From positions 23,374,878 through 23,438,877 of the forward strand of contig NC_023749.2 of the NCBI RefSeq assembly GCF_000499845.2: a stretch of DNA of 64,000 bases, read 5' to 3'. The notes beneath the pieces are model-generated. The model ran no database searches, was not told where the DNA came from, and was given only the letters and a program-made list of their open reading frames with translations. The DNA comes from Phaseolus vulgaris (taxonomy: Eukaryota; Streptophyta; Magnoliopsida; Fabales; Fabaceae). Below, one piece after another: positions 10,583 to 21,542 of the stretch. A program made the position numbers and the translations under genes. Within the stretch, counting starts at the first letter, position 1, and every line of letters starts with the position of its first letter.

Positions 10583-12059
10583 AGACCTGCTTGCCAAGCT
10601 GGCCAGCTCAGGCAAGGGGGGAAAACAGAGGACCGTCATTCAGGAGACCTTGAAGGTACCGCGAGTGTTCGTGTCAGACAACCAGGTACTTCAAGTGTAC
10701 AAATCGATGGAGCGTGTGACGATCGGTCATCGTTCACTGACTCAAGAGACGTTGAAAGCGCCGAGGGTTAGAGCGTGACCGGCAAAGACCGATGAGGCGA
10801 TGGAAGTCTGCGCTGTTAGGGAGCCCGACACGTGGATAACACCGTACCAGTTGTACTTAGAAGATGGTGTACTCCCACTTGACCCGACAGAGGCAAAAAG
10901 AATAAATAGGAGCTCGAGTAAGTTTACTTTGATTGATGGGAACTTGTTTAGATTTGGGTTTTCTCATCCTGTGCAGATCTGCGTGTATGGCGAGCAATGC
11001 ACTAGACTTATGTCAGAGCTACACGAGGGGGTATGCGGAAGTCATGTAGGTGGTCGCGCTTTGGCAAGTAGGATCCTCCGCGCGGGGTACTACTGGCCAA
11101 CGCTGAAGGAAGACTGCGTGAGGTATGCTCAGCGTTGCAAACAGTGTCAACTTCACGCAGACTGGCATAAGGCACCTCTCGAGGAGTTGAAGTCCATCCA
11201 TAGCCCGTGGCCATTTCACACATGGGGAATCGACATCCTAGGACCTTTTCCCCTGGCGATAAGGCAGATGAAGTTCCTCATCGTGGCCATCGAGTATTTC
11301 ACCAAGTGGGTGGAGGCAGAACCAGTCGCGCACATCACCGCACAGAAAGTCGAGCACTTTGTCTGGAAGAACATTGTCTGTCGTTTCGGAGTACCCAAGA
11401 GGCTGGTCTCCGACAATGGCACCCAGTTCACAAGTCATCAGCTAAGGAAGATGTGCGAGGAGTTAAAGATACAACAGGCTTTCGCCTCGGTGGAACACCC
11501 ACAAACCAATGGGCAGGTGGAGTCAGCCAACCGAGTACTGCTCAGGGGGCTAAAGCGAAGACTAGAGAAAGCTAAAGGAAACTGGGCAGAGGAGGTCGCC
11601 AGAATCGTATGGTCCTACCATACCACTCCACAGTCCAGCACCCATGAGACACCCTTTAGCCTTGTCTACGGGACAGATGCCATGATTCCCGTGGAGATAC
11701 AGGAGAGCTCCCCCAGGTTTTTGAATTTCATTGCTGAAGAATCCAGCGAAGAACGAAAGGTGAATCTCGATCTACTGGACGAAGTGCGAGAAGAAGCCAG
11801 AGTTAGTGCTGAAGCCGTCAAGAGAAGAGTAGAACGGAGGCACAACTCCAAGGTGAGGCTCAGGAATTTCCAGGAAGGTGATCAGGTGATGAGAAAGGCG
11901 CATCAGAATGAGATGGAAAACAAGTTGTCTCCAAAGTGGACAGGTCCATACAAAGTGGTTGAGGCGTTGGAGAATGGAGCTTATCGGCTGGAAACTCTGC
12001 ATGGAGGAGCAATCCCCAGAACGTGGAACGCCACCCACTTGAAATTTTATTTCAGTTAA
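10583..12059 (+). pseudogene. pol: Beta pol fragment: RNase H end and complete integrase
   Basis: The frame begins at DLLAKLASSGKGG, the end of the second RNase H. One TGA (10776-10778) interrupts it before an open run from 10800 to the natural stop. The integrase is complete: zinc-binding HEGVCGSH and CKQCQLH, catalytic Asp in WGIDILGP, Asp in SDNGTQF and Glu in NGQVESANR, and the C-terminal tail ending TWNATHLKFYFS. Because the first half lies on the far side of alpha and a stop intervenes, no functional polyprotein can be made. It is the best-preserved integrase of its subfamily here. Confidence 0.93.
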
Positions 12060-12126
12060 GTTGTAAAGTAGTTGTTTCTCGCGTTAAAGACACACTCAAT
12101 GTATATACTGAAAACAGTTGAACAGA

Positions 12127-12180
12127 TAAGGGGGCACTCTTTTCCCTAAGGAGGGTTTTTAACGAGGCCACCCAATGAAA
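12127..12180 (+). promoter_or_regulatory. Conserved post-pol element (beta copy)
   Basis: TAAGGGGGCACTCT, TTTCCCTAAGGAGGG, TTTTTAACGAGG and CCACCCAATGAAAAG follow the beta pol stop by ~70 bp. This matches the alpha and C copies except for AATGAA in place of AATAAA. The same hairpin-plus-T-run layout is present. Confidence 0.6.
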
Positions 12181-13034
12181 AGATTATCAGCATATCAAGT
12201 GTGCGAGAGTTTTCAAGTTAAAATCCTCCTCGCCCCAGGTGCGAGTGCAGGTGATCGGTTAGGCCTTATTCGCCCTATGCGCGAGTATGGGCGCTAATCT
12301 AAGTCCTCCTCACCCCAGGCGTGAGTGCAGGCGACTAGGGTTTGAAAAGCTAGGGGTGCTAGTAAGACCAAGAGAGGGAAAGGAAGGATTTCGACAAACG
12401 TCCTTACCCACTTGGCATATACCAATATTGGCCCAGTAAAGCTCTTAGTTTAAACCCTTCTCACCCCAGGAGTGAGGCAGGGAAAGAACGACCCGATCCG
12501 CCCTAGGTTGATGACCTTGGGGAAGATAAGAGGGGCTATCGAGAAACACTCTTCTTCCCCCAAAACAAGGCATCACCTCTGACGATTGATGTCAAAGTCC
12601 TCTATGCACTTAGCGCTAGAGCGACAGAGAAGCAAGGTGAAGACCGAAGAACGATGACTGAAGAGTTGTTGGTGGATATGCTAGTGGGTAGTGCCTTGTC
12701 GGAGGAAGCTTTTCCAAACAAGTTCTTACACAACAAGCCGAAGCAGACAGACTATGCCTAGTCAGTCATCTAGTATGAAGCTGTGCATAAGAACTGTTAA
12801 AGACAAAGCTAAGGAAGTTGTTAGTCGTGATCAAGGTAGAGGCCAAGATCAAAGAGTACAGATCGCGCTAAACCTAAGCTAGTTAACAGTTAGTTGTGTG
12901 CAAAAAGAAAGATGAAGCTTAAAAAGATACGAGAGAAGAAACATATAGCTGAAGCAAGTATATATTCACACCAAGGTCTATACAAGTTTCAAGTACAAGA
13001 ATTGTGCAAAAATATGAAATTACAAGAAGAAAAC
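12181..13034. repeat. Beta pol-to-aORF spacer
   Basis: There is no gene here. Between 12215 and 12500 are short degenerate units (TCCTCCTCGCCCCAGG, GTGCGAGTGCAGG, CACCCCAGGCGTGAG) like those of alpha and C. From 12530 to 13030 the sequence is unique and AT-rich, closely related to the same position in alpha (6000-6518). Confidence 0.55.
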
Positions 13035-15327
13035 TCAAGAAGGAGGAATGAGCTTGCCATCTACCACTTGGTGGTAGATGCTGAACTGCGTAAGGTCCAA
13101 ATCTGGAAGAACGCAACGAATCTGCTCGAATGCCAGCTCGAACCCATCAGCAAGGGCGTCAGCACCCACGTTCATAAGTTCGGCGTTCTCAGCTTTGAGC
13201 TCTTGCTTTGAAGTCTCCAAGGCGTTCTTCTCGGTGGTGAGGGAAGCAATGGAAGAGGCAGCTTCTTCCAATTTGCCCTTTGCTTCGGCAAGCTTGACCT
13301 TCACTGCAGAAAGTTCGCTCACTACCTTCTCAAGTTTCTTCCCCCCATCAGTGGCCTCCTCCTTGGTAGACTTGAGATCCCTCGCTAGTTGTGAGTTCAG
13401 TTGGCGTAGGGAGGAAGTCTCAGCCTCCAGGTTGATTACCTTGCTCCTCAGCTCCACCACTTCGCTGTCCAGAGTATTGACAGCTTGCCCCATCAAGATC
13501 TCAGTCTTGATGGTTTCCTGGACCTCCGATAGGTACTCTTTCCTGGATTTTTCCACCATATCCCTCATCAGGGCTACGGACCCTTGGGCAGCCTCGAAGT
13601 CACTCTGCAGTGACTCCTTGTCGTGCTCAAGCTCCTTGACCCTCTTCTCCAGGACCAGTTGCTTGCGGTGCTGGGTGGAAAACTCTAGGGAAAGCACTAT
13701 CTGCTTGGCAAGGTGCACGTCCACCTCTTGCCCACTCCATTCGAGAAGCTCCCGGCTGCGTATGAAATGTCGAACCAAGGCAATGACTCGACTGAAGTTT
13801 TCATTGCTAGCACCAGAGCTGCTTGGCTGCGAGCTGGCCTCACCACCTTCAGCAGTAGTAGCAGAGGTTAGCGGTGGTGGTGATGTAGGAAGTCTTGGGA
13901 ATCCCCCCGAGTGGGAAGAATCACTCCCAACAGGTGGAGTGGGTTGACCAATAGCTTGGCCCGCTGGGGGTGGGGGTGGAAGTGATGCTGGAGACGAAAG
14001 TTGGGGCGTTGGAGATGGTAGGCGCTGAGGGGAGGGGGAGGAAGTTGGTGCTAGGGCAGGTTGAGTAGGAGGAGGTGGGGGTGAACCCTCCTCGATCTGC
14101 GCCACTTTGATTTCCCCAGGCCTAAGGGATGAAGCCCCCCCAACCTCTTGGTGTTTCCTCTTGCGATGTATTAGAGGAGAGCCATAACTCTCCTCCTCGG
14201 TTGAGGGGGTAGAAGCAGCAGCGGCCGCAACAGTTGCGGGAAAGGCCTTTGCTAGCCTTCTTCTCTTCTTCTCTGGCTCGGGGCCTTCAGTTGGCGCGAC
14301 CGAGAGAGGTGGAGTCGCGATGGGCTCGGTCGTAGAGGAGGAAGAACCAGTCCCCTTGGCACCCCTGGTCCGGGCAAGCTCCAGTAGTGCCCTCCTCCTA
14401 TCTTTCCCTGAAGTCATGTCTACATCAAGGGTAAAAAGGAGAGTTAGATGGCATAATTATGCAAGTGGATAAAATGTTATGCAAGTATGCATGAGAGTGT
14501 GCAAATATTCTAAGAGGTGCAAGAAGAAGAGCCTACCTATGTACTTTTTCAGAGACACCACATCAAACTCGTGTTTAATGAGAAGGGACGAGTTATATTT
14601 TGCCCCTAGAAGCAACCTACACAGCTCGCGCTCGTAGGGAGCCATGGCTTCAAGGCCCCGGGGCTTCTTAAACTCGATTCCAGGAACCCAATAAAGGGGA
14701 AACCCCTCGAGCAGCGTTGGGCTTTGCTGGGTAGCAGATATCATGTAGAACCTGCCCTTCCAATCTTTAAACAATTGGTGGTACAAGCCCAAGATCACTC
14801 GTCCAGCAACTCCATTCAGGCTGACCCAGGACCTATCCCCAGGGTTCTTCGCCTCGAAGAAATGTAGGAAGACGTCTACAGAGGCGTTATGCCCAAAGTA
14901 GTTGCAGAGGATCTCGAATGCCCGTATGAAAGCCCAGGCATTCGGATGGAGTTGGCAAGGGGCGACGTTCAACTCCATCATCAGCTCCTTTTCAAAGAAG
15001 GTGAAGGGCAAGCGCAACTTCAACCTTTTGAAGATGGCGGAGTATATGAAGGTGAAGGGCACCCCATTGGTAGCCCTATCGTCCGCGCAGATTGGCATCC
15101 CTCGAGGAGGAATGCGTATACGAACGTTGAAATCATTCTCCCTGTCGATGGCGCAGGAGGGCTCATCAGGGTCGTTGCTCAGAAGGGTTTTGAGGTGGCC
15201 TTTCGGTAGTTGAGTGGAAGTTTCGGCCAGCAATGCAAGGGGAGCCCAGTCATAGACCCTGGCGTTGTCCTGATAGGAAGTTGCATCAGGTGGAGGTGAC
15301 GCTGGTGCACTTGCTCAAGCGAGCCAT
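13035..15327 (-). pseudogene. Antisense gene B: two-exon gene with damaged start
   Basis: This is the sister of gene A. Exon 2 (14419-13035) is open and encodes the Pro/Ser-rich linker with EKKRRRLAK and HRKRKHQ, the coiled coil and the PDLDLTQ...VVDGKLIPPS tail. The intron (14536-14420) is again 117 bp, with ATAG|GTAGG and GATGTAG|AC, phase 1. Exon 1 is open from an internal Met at 15233. The original ATG (15327-15325) is followed by a ~47-bp deletion relative to A that removes the H3-like tail and shifts the frame. The 5'-UTR intron signals persist (15604 TAAAG|GTATG, acceptor TGCAG ending 15338). A shortened protein from the internal ATG is possible. It keeps EKELMMELN, which A lacks. Confidence 0.82.
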
Positions 15328-15935
15328 TGCGAGATAACTGCAATGGAGGAAAGCAAAAAGTCAGATGAACGGAAGAAGAGGGAATGATGAATGGTTCGGT
15401 GAAAAACAGAGGAAGGGAAGAAGAAAGAAAGGTCCAAGCGAAGAAGAGGAGGAGGGAGAAGTAGAGAGCGAAGTGAGAAACGCAAAAAACCCTAGCGCAG
15501 GTTGAGAAGAAGAAAAACAGAGAAGATGAGTGCATGGTAGTGAAAAGGGTGAATGCAATCGGTGAAAGGAACCTAAATGGATCAAGGAAGAAGAAAAGTC
15601 ATACCTTTAGATGATTGCGGAAGGTCTTGAGGTAGAAAGCTTGAAGAAAGTTGGGTGCGCAGAGAGGAGATTTGAAGTAAGTCTGAGAGTTGGAGTATTG
15701 AAGAAGATAATGAAACAGTGAAGGCGCGCGCCTATTTGAATGAGGGAAGCACTAGCGACACTCCACGCTGGCCGTTGATGCGTCCACGTGTCGCGAGATT
15801 AAGGGAGGAAATCATAATGTTAAAAGGCAACACGTGAGGTGGCACGTGATGTGGCCCCACTTGCCACGTGGACCGAGGGCGCGACCACTTAGTCTCTTCG
15901 CTGAGAACGAGTTCACGGCTCGAGACTGGGGGGCT
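15328..15935 (-). promoter_or_regulatory. Upstream region of gene B with conserved G-boxes and beta polypurine tract
   Basis: This is the same layout as upstream of gene A. CACGTG occurs at 15785, 15831, 15843 and 15865, in the same order and nearly the same spacing. On the plus strand GACTGGGGGGCT (15924-15935) is the polypurine tract before the LTR. The proposed leader intron is 15604-15338. Retention of all four boxes in two separate copies supports a shared antisense promoter, by inference. Confidence 0.55.
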
Positions 15936-16433
15936 TGTGATCCGGTCGGTCATCGGTAGTCGATGACGTCAGCAACAGATAACCACGTGGACCACTCGCA
16001 GGGTGACATGTGGATCAGGTGGCAGAGAAATCAGGGAGGAGATCACCCAGAATACACACACCCACTCACAATCACCGGTACGCACACACACCCACGTTTT
16101 TACTGATTGTGGTACGTTTTCGCACAATAGCGTAACAGAATTCTGACACACGCAGAGGATAGCGTAACAGAATTTTGTTAGGCACAGACATAAAGAGAGA
16201 GAAAAAAGAGAATCAGAAAGAGATTCAGGGATATTTTTTGTTGGTGGTTCTATGACCTAACTTGAGCGTCGGAGTGCAAACGGCCGCTAGAGGCGCCGTC
16301 TGTGTGTTTTGCAGGTTGCGTTTGAAGTTCCCGGAGAAGGTTCTAAGAGCATTCTTGCGGATAGCACAGTTGCATAGGCGGGGTAAGGAAGCAACAAAGC
16401 AATTCCTCCACGCTTGAGTTGGCGACAAGATCA
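15936..16433 (+). repeat. Beta 3' LTR, U3-deleted (498 bp)
   Basis: It starts TGTGATCCGGTCGG and follows the alpha LTR for about 115 bp to GAGGAGATCACCC. It then jumps to sequence matching the alpha R/U5 end (TGTGGTACGTTTTCGC, TTGAGCGTCGGAGTGC at 16262, TTTTGCAGGTTGCG). About 0.7 kb of U3 is missing. It ends GACAAGATCA. Confidence 0.85.
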
Positions 16434-16434
16434 C

Positions 16435-18872
16435 TAACCATTCAGGGTACTGGACCTCTCTGATATGGCCTACGACGAGGAGCTTCTACGTTTCATCCCT
16501 AATCGCCTGCCTCCTCTCCTCATTAAACTTCCTTCTTCTCTGTCGCACTGGTCTGACTTGCGTGTCCATTGCCAAATGGTGACACAAGAAGTCGGGGTCG
16601 ATTCCCGGCATGTCTGAAGCAGACCATGCAAAAGCATCCATATGTCGTTCTATCACCTTGGCGATTTGGTCTTGGAGCTCACCCTCCAAAGATCTTCCCA
16701 GCTTGAAGACCTTTCCCCCGATCTCCCTCTCGAGCCACTCCTCGACGGGTTTGGGTCTGGTTTCGCTAGCGATCACCGCCCTGGCGATTCCCGACTCCCT
16801 CGCTTCCTCTGGGTGGTTTCTCGCCTCTTCTTCCCGATCGGCGTTCTCTCCCTCAGCCTCAGCATCTATCATGGTGACATCGCCTCCGACGGCCACCTCC
16901 ATCGCCGCATCAACAACCCGCCATTCTGTTGGCCTGGGCTTCACACCGGGAGGCGGAGTCGTGGTGATGTAACTTACTGACCTTTTATTCTTGAGGCTAT
17001 TTTCATAGCACTTCTTCGCCTCCTTTTGGTCAGATCTGATGGTGATCACCACTCCATCCATTGATGGCAACTTAACCTTCATGTGCCTGGTTGAGGGCAC
17101 AACTCCTATTATGTTGAGGGTTGGTCTCCCCAATAGAATGTTATAGGCTGAGGGGGCGTTCACAACGAGGTACTTGATCTTCTCCGTCCTCGAGGCCACC
17201 TCATTCGTGAACGTTGTTCTCAGCTCGATGTACCCCCTGACCTCCACCTGGTCGCCAGCGAACCCATACAAGCACCCTCCATAGGGTCTTAGCTGGTCAA
17301 GGGGTAGTTGCAACTGCGTGAAAGTCGGCCAGAACATTACGTCTGCCGAGCTTCCTTGGTCCACCAGTACCCGGTGGACTTTCCTTCCCGTTGTGACGAG
17401 CGAGATGACTATGGGATCGTTGTCGTGAGGCACAACGTCCCTAAGATCCTCTTTTGTGAACGTGATGTCCACATCTGGCGAGTGATCCTCGAACATATCC
17501 ACCGTCATCACAGACCTCGCGTATTTCTTCCTCTGTGATGCAGTGCATCCACCACCCGAGAAACCTCCAGCGATGGTGTGGATCTTGCCATGAGTGGGCA
17601 TCTCATGCTGCTGAGCCTCACCACTCGCCGGCTGGAAGCTCGATGCACCCCCCGTCCTCTTGTCCAGCAGGTAATCATTCAGGAAATCGCTCTTGACCAG
17701 GTCGTCGAGCTGGTATCCCAGTGCCAAACACGAATCAACGGTGTGACCAAAAATCTGGTGGAACTCACACCAGGCGTTTGGCTTTGGTCCTAACACCTTG
17801 TCGCCCACTTTCTCAGGCGCTTTAAGCCTGGCTGCTATGTTGGGAATGGCGATCAGATCCGCCAACCCCATGACAAACTTGTACTTTGGTGGGCGATTGT
17901 ACTCCCTGGGGCGCCCTGGGCCCCTTCCCTTGTTCTTCCTTGGATCATAAGGGTGGCGAGTCCTTTGATCCTTCTTGGCCGCCATCGTCTCCAGCACTTT
18001 CTACGACTGGATTCTAGTCTGGGCACGTGGCCTAGCAAGGGCCACGCTCCCTCTCTTCTCGGCGACCTCACTCTCGTCGGCGATGTGGGCCACCGCAAGT
18101 CGCCTAACCTCAGCAAACGTGGCAGGGTGGGCCCTAATCAACGCCTCACAGAAAGGTCCCGGTAGCACGCCCTTTTTGAAGGCGTACACCAACATCTCCT
18201 CGTCTTTAGCAGGCGAGCGGACCATCTGTGCTCCAAAGCGATTCAAATAGTCCCTGAGGGACTCTCCCTGGTACTGCCTTACGTCGAACAAATCATAAGA
18301 CACCCTAGGTGGCGCCTTGTTCACAATGTACTGGTCGACGAAAAGCTTCGAAAACTGCTGGAAATTGGTTATGTGACCTGTAGGCAGGCTAACAAACCAT
18401 TCCAGCGCTGTTCCCTGGAGCGTGCTCACGAACATCTTAAAATACACAGCGTCTGAGCCTCCTAACAGCATCATCGGCGTGTGGAACGTAGTAAGATGTG
18501 CCTCAGGGTCCTCCACGCCGGTGAAAAAGGCTTTCACAGGTACCACGCTCGTAGGGACAGGCGTGTCCGTGATCGCCTGAGCAAACGGCATTGGAAAACG
18601 CGCGGTGGCGACAACGGCGCAACCTCTTCAACAACTGTGCGTCCTCTCTGCTCCTGAAGAGCTTGTCGCAGCTCCTCAGTGACCTTGCTGAGCTCCTCAT
18701 TCCTGGCCTGAGAGGCGACCAGGTCTTCAGGCATCTTCGCTTGCTCTATGCGCGATGCCTCCACATTTGCCTGCAACGCACGCATGATCTCCATCATCTG
18801 CACCATGGTCATGGCGCCTTCTCCAGCAGCTGGCACAACGGGACTTGAACGGTTGCTTCTCATCTTTCTCAT
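16435..18872 (-). pseudogene. gag-pol: Gamma gag-protease-RT start
   Basis: It starts MRKMRSNRSS, as in element C, with a helical N-terminal segment. A one-base loss near 18595 (GTTTTCCAATG where C has GTGTTCCCAATG) shifts the frame. Gag continues 18591-18003 (TGVEDPEAHL, EWFVSLP, YDLFDVRQYQGESL) to a TAG where C has CAG, then runs 17997-16486. That last part holds the CHHC-type knuckle (WCEFHQIFGHTVDSC), the protease (VLVDQGSSADVMF, ILLGRPTLN) and the linker to RT (FAWSASDMPGIDPDF). It breaks up near 16485. It is clearly non-functional. Confidence 0.92.
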
Positions 18873-19333
18873 GAAAAGTCAGCAAATCAAACTTCAGCGA
18901 ACAAAACCTTCACCAGCAAACGATCGATCCAACAATCAATCGGTCAAAAACCCTCAAACTCCTAAGAACTTCCAAGAACGCAACCACAACAGCACGCCGA
19001 TAGATTCGGACGTCGAAACCTTCACAGAAACTTGCAATCTCACCACGAACCTACCACTTCTCCAGCAAAACTCCCGATTCACCGATCAGAAACGCGAACG
19101 AACGGTAAAACTTCGAATCAACCGATCGAAAACCGCACAAACAGCAAGAAACTTCAAGAAACCGATCGAAAGCTCGAACGAACGGTGGAGAACTTCAATT
19201 CACCGAACAGAAGGTTGAACGAACGGTGAAAAATGGTTGCACCAGCACACAACCACACAGAAACTGCAGAAACTTCAAGAACTTACGCTGTGGATGGGGG
19301 CAGGTTTTACACGGTCCCACGGTGGGCGCCTGA
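18873..19333 (-). other. Gamma leader and primer-binding site
   Basis: Immediately after the LTR (minus strand) comes TCA then GGCGCCCACCGTGGG (19316-19330), which equals the PBS of element C and is of the type used by plant Tat elements. The ~440 bp before gag has no open frame of note and is rich in short repeats such as GAAACTTC and CGATCGAA, similar in style to the C leader. Confidence 0.75.
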
Positions 19334-20279
19334 TGATCCTGCCGGTTTACTCGAGTGCAAGAGTCTTGCCACGTCAAAGGTATCTCCCTCTGGATCGGCT
19401 TTGCACCACGCTAGCTTTCGTCCTTCACACCTCGATTCTCCTCAAGAACCTGAAAAAGACAGAGTGGCGCTGCTGCGGCCGATCGCGCTCCGACGCTCAA
19501 GTCAGTGACGGAATCACCAAAAATCTAAGAGAGAAAAGCTAAAACTCAAGGAACCGTGCAAAATCTCTCTCAGCGTACTCAAGTGTTCTCAAAGCGTAAA
19601 AAAGTGTTCTAAACGCGCGTACCTCATAATCTGTTAAGAGTTCCTTATATACCTGAGCATTTTCTCTCTCCTGACGGTTACACCTCCGGACACGTGGCTC
19701 GCATCCAGCTGTACACGTGTCACCATCTGGAGCGTCTTCTACTTGAGCGTCACTCCTACTCTTCAGGCTGTTCGACTAAGTTACCCATGCAAGGAGTAAC
19801 TCGGTGCGTAGCTGCCTTGGAGCGCGATCTCCTCTAGTGGCGAGCACGGGGTGTCACCATGTACACCTTCTCTGTGGTCTCGCCTGCCGCTATCACGATC
19901 TGCTTTACTTGCTCATCGTGCATGTTCTGGTAAACTATTCCCTTGCCTCAACCTCTGGCTAGGGAATGATCATCTGATAACTTCATCCTTCGTACTCGTA
20001 CCCTCTGAAGACCCTGAACAAGCCTTCCTGATCTTTCGGCGATGTCCCCCCTTCGGCGATCTCTAACCACTTGGTCGCCTAAACCTACATACGGCGACTA
20101 TGACACAAGCCTGGTGACCGCCGGTTAGATATGCTAGAGATCAGAGAACGCCAGCTTAACTATTGGCAACTACACAGACTTCCCGATGTACTTCCCTTAT
20201 GTCAGCCAGGTGTTCCGCTCAACACGTCTATATTATCGCATGCTGCCACGTCATCACTCCCGACTACCTGGTCGGTACA
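19334..20279 (-). repeat. Gamma 5' LTR (946 bp)
   Basis: On the minus strand it starts TGTACCGACCAGG and ends GGCAGGATCA. It contains the R/U5 block shared by the Tat-like LTRs (19446-19500) and TATATAAGG near 19652. It is related to the 791-bp LTR of element C but longer and diverged. Its partner is outside the window. Confidence 0.85.
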
Positions 20280-20375
20280 ATTTCATTCAAGGCTTAAAAG
20301 TTTGCGAAAACCCTCTTTAAAAAATTCACCCCGTCTAGTTTAAAGCCATATATTCTAACAATTGGCATCAAGAGC
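20280..20375 (+). repeat. Delta 5' LTR end and primer-binding site
   Basis: 20280-20360 matches the last 81 bp of the delta 3' LTR (AAAACCCTCTTTAAA, AATTCACCCC, TATATTCTAACA). Next, ATTGGCATCAAGAGC (20361-20375) fits a variant of the initiator-Met tRNA primer site TGGTATCAGAGC. Confidence 0.85.
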
Positions 20376-20420
20376 TTGGTTCTTGAAAGTTATTCAAGTT
20401 GATCCAAAAATCTTTTTTCT

Positions 20421-21521
20421 ATGGCTAGAAAACAATCTTTTGAGGAAGGTGCTTCAATCTACAAACCACCTTTATTCTGTGGATTGAATTACAAGTATTG
20501 GGAAGCCAAAATGAAAATCTTTGTGGAATCTATTGATCAAGGAATTTGGGACTCAATTGAGAATGGTCCTTACATTCCAAAGTTTAAAAAGAATGGTTCT
20601 TTCATTGCAAAACCTTGGTATCAATGGACCAATGATGAATGTAAAATGGCCAAACTTGATTGTTTTGCTCAAAACATAATAGCTTCTGCACTTGATACTA
20701 ATGAGTTTTTCAGGGTGTCAAAATGCAAAACTGCTAAAGAGATGTGGGACACACTCAAGGCTGCTCATGGAAACAATGAACCAAAGGAGGCAAGGTCAAA
20801 AAGCCAAGCAAGAAGGAAAAGAAGGCAAAACAAGAAAAGCCTCAACCTCTGCTTCATGGCCAGAAAGGAAGATGACTCAAGTAGTGTAAGTTCATCTAAC
20901 TCATCAAACTCTAAAAATTATGGTCAATTACTTCAAGCCTTTCAAGAAACACATGAAGAAGCCAACCGATTGGCCCTCTAGAACAATCAGTTAAAAGAAA
21001 AGAATAGCTGGCTTGAAAACAGAGTAAGATCACTGGAAGAGGAATTGGAAAATTCAAAAATAGATTTTGAAAACCTTGAAATCATTTACAGAAACTCCTC
21101 TTGCAAGTGTAATACTCTTGCTTGTGAAAATTGCGAAAATCTTGAAAATAAGGTTCACTATCTTGTTAAAATTGTGGATAAGCTTTCTAAAGGCCAATCC
21201 AACTTTGAGAGTGTCTTAGCATCTCAAAACTGTGTTTTTGGAAAAGCTGGATTGGGTTTTAATCCACAAAACAAACAAGATAGATTTTCAAAATCATTTT
21301 CGAAAGTGCCAGAAAAACAATCGATTGGACCATCGAAACAACCGATTGTTACATGCTTCTATTGCATGAAAAGAGGCCATTCTGTGAGGTTCTGTAAAAT
21401 TAGAAAATATGTTGTTCCCAGGGGCTTTATGAAGTGGATTCCTAAGTGTAGTAAAGGTTCTATTGATGAGTATAAACCAAATGGACCCACATTCATAAGG
21501 GGACCAAATCTTTGTACTTGA
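20421..21521 (+). pseudogene. gag: Delta gag
   Basis: It opens MARKQSFEEGASIYKPP, followed by the Copia gag domain (YWEAKMKIFVES, AKEMWDTLKAAHG). The text after GNNEPKEARSKS jumps, which suggests an internal deletion removing the middle of gag. A TAG at 20979-20981 follows ANRLAL; the same frame then continues through a coiled coil (NRVRSLEEELENS) to a CCHC knuckle (CFYCMKRGHSVRFC) and RGFMKWIPK, ending 21521. The knuckle is intact, but the gene is interrupted and probably shortened. Confidence 0.88.
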
Positions 21522-21542
21522 AAATCTTTTTTGTAGGAAATC

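Larger units (their letters stand above)
10583..16433 (+). mobile_element. Element beta (3' half): Tat-like gypsy element split by alpha
   Basis: The visible part starts abruptly in the second RNase H domain at the exact end of the alpha LTR. It contains integrase, the post-pol element, a spacer, antisense gene B and a 3' LTR ending GACAAGATCA at 16433. The next bases belong to the RT region of minus-strand element gamma, so beta is inserted in gamma. Its 5' half is expected left of the window, beyond alpha. Beta and alpha belong to one subfamily, as LTR start, antisense gene and spacer match. Confidence 0.78.
16434..20279 (-). mobile_element. Element gamma (5' part): minus-strand Tat-like gypsy element
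   Basis: On the minus strand the order is 5' LTR (20279-19334), primer-binding site, leader, gag, protease and the start of RT, cut at 16434 where beta was inserted. The last shared bases read CCTGAATGGTTAG, the RT motif PEWL. Gamma is inserted in the 5' LTR of Copia element delta: after 20279 the sequence matches the delta LTR end. The rest of gamma and the other side of delta should lie left of the window. Confidence 0.8.
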